NCBI RefSeq assembly: GCF_009646115.1
Contig: NZ_CP045720.1
Span: 3,968,001 to 4,032,000 of the forward strand
Length of the DNA: 64,000 nt
Direction: 5' to 3'
Source of the DNA: Pantoea eucalypti
GTDB lineage: Bacteria; Pseudomonadota; Gammaproteobacteria; Enterobacterales; Enterobacteriaceae
Made by a program: the position numbers and the translations under genes. Below, one piece after another: positions 63,557 to 64,000 of this stretch; within the stretch, counting starts at the first letter, position 1; the number at the start of each line of letters is the position of its first letter. The notes under the pieces are model-generated. The model was given only the letters and a program-made list of their open reading frames with translations. It searched no databases and had not been told where the DNA came from.

Positions 63557-64000
63557 CTATTTACCAATACAGAAGCTGGAGAAGATACGACCCAGCAGAT
63601 CGTCAGAGGTGAACTCGCCGGTGATTTCACTCAGCGCCTGCTGAGCAACACGCAGCTCTTCGGCCAGTAACTCACCCGCCCGGGCACCGAGCAGCTGTGC
63701 TCGGCCCTGCTGTAAGTGCATTGCCGCCAGCTCCAGCGCCTGGAGATGACGACGGCGTGCCAGGAAGCCGCCTTCCATGTTGCCTGCAAATCCCATGCTC
63801 TGCTTCAGGTGATCACGCAGTTCATCAACGCCTTCACTGGTACGTGCCGACAGACGAATCAGTGAATGACCGTTTATTTCTGTCAGACCGGGAGGCTCAC
63901 CGGTGACGTCTGCTTTGTTGCGGACCACGGTAATCGGCAGTTCCGGCGGCAGACGGGAGACAAAATCGGGCCAGATAGCCGCTGCTTCGGTGGCATCGGT
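63557..64000 (-). CDS. mnmE: tRNA modification GTPase MnmE (TrmE), C-terminal part
   Basis: The frame is open to the right edge, giving the last 147 residues. [10 protein letters not shown] is the G4 motif (NKAD) of the GTPase domain, [19 protein letters not shown] the G5 region, and the protein ends with the CIGK motif, whose Cys is essential for making 5-carboxymethylaminomethyluridine with MnmG. The N-terminal folate-binding domain and most of the G domain lie outside. Its position next to the yieE-adeP region is E. coli-like. Confidence 0.97.
   Translation of the reverse strand, partial: TDATEAAAIWPDFVSRLPPELPITVVRNKADVTGEPPGLTEINGHSLIRLSARTSEGVDELRDHLKQSMGFAGNMEGGFLARRRHLQALELAAMHLQQGRAQLLGARAGELLAEELRVAQQALSEITGEFTSDDLLGRIFSSFCIGK

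Noticed and set aside
1..64000. CRISPR array, insertion sequence or integron
   Set aside because: No set of short regularly spaced repeats with unique spacers, no transposase or integrase frame and no terminal inverted repeats with target duplication were seen.

Overview
The window looks like chromosome of an Enterobacterales bacterium, most likely Erwiniaceae (Pantoea or Erwinia type). The evidence is the close match of many proteins to Escherichia coli housekeeping products (dppABCDF, eptB, mtlADR, sodA, fdhD/fdhE, glyQS, wecH, yieH/adeP/yieE, mnmE), often in E. coli-like neighbour order, together with a cellulose locus of the two-operon kind. The species assignment is inference; no rRNA or other marker is present. 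Region 1 (1-23.0 kb) is a large cellulose locus. A minus-strand operon bcsR-bcsQ-bcsA-bcsB-bcsC (bcsC runs off the left edge) is divergent from bcsE-bcsF-bcsG. Facing bcsEFG is a second complete minus-strand operon, bcsO-bcsQ-bcsA-bcsB-bcsC-bcsD-bcsZ. The first operon has no bcsZ between bcsB and bcsC, so within the window the endoglucanase is encoded only by the second. BcsA/B make and translocate the glucan, BcsC is the outer-membrane exit, BcsZ trims it, BcsD organises it, BcsQ/R/E/F regulate and assemble, and BcsG adds phosphoethanolamine. Region 2 (23.5-32.8 kb) holds the dipeptide ABC transporter dppABCDF, then a gene-poor 1.9 kb stretch with an exact-period duplication of a 285-bp, highly base-paired element, another long inverted repeat, and a tRNA-Pro(UGG) whose 3' end and terminator are duplicated around an RtT-like mini-hairpin array; eptB follows. 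Region 3 (33-50.5 kb) is ordinary metabolic and stress chromosome: ohr/ohrR, a single-domain (p)ppGpp-hydrolase-like HD protein, yiaG, a gamma-glutamyltransferase family enzyme, yiaF, the mannitol operon mtlADR with an array of CRP sites, yibL, a VirK/YbjX protein, sodA, a PLP aminotransferase divergent from a DeoR-type regulator, fdhD, a decayed piece of fdoI, fdhE, and a GST. Region 4 (50.6-53.8 kb) is an accessory island of toxin systems: a RelE/ParE-type toxin with antitoxin, a symE-like toxin gene put out of frame by an 8-bp tandem repeat, and debris of a CdiA-type exoprotein, including an orphan, frameshifted C-terminal toxin region followed by a translationally overlapping small membrane protein that is the likely immunity gene. 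Region 5 (53.8-64 kb) returns to core genes: glyS, glyQ, wecH, a GlxA-type AraC regulator, yieH, adeP with a PurR-like box, yieE, an XRE-type membrane-anchored regulator, a RutE-like reductase, and the 3' part of mnmE running off the right edge. No CRISPR array, rRNA, transposase or integrase was seen.
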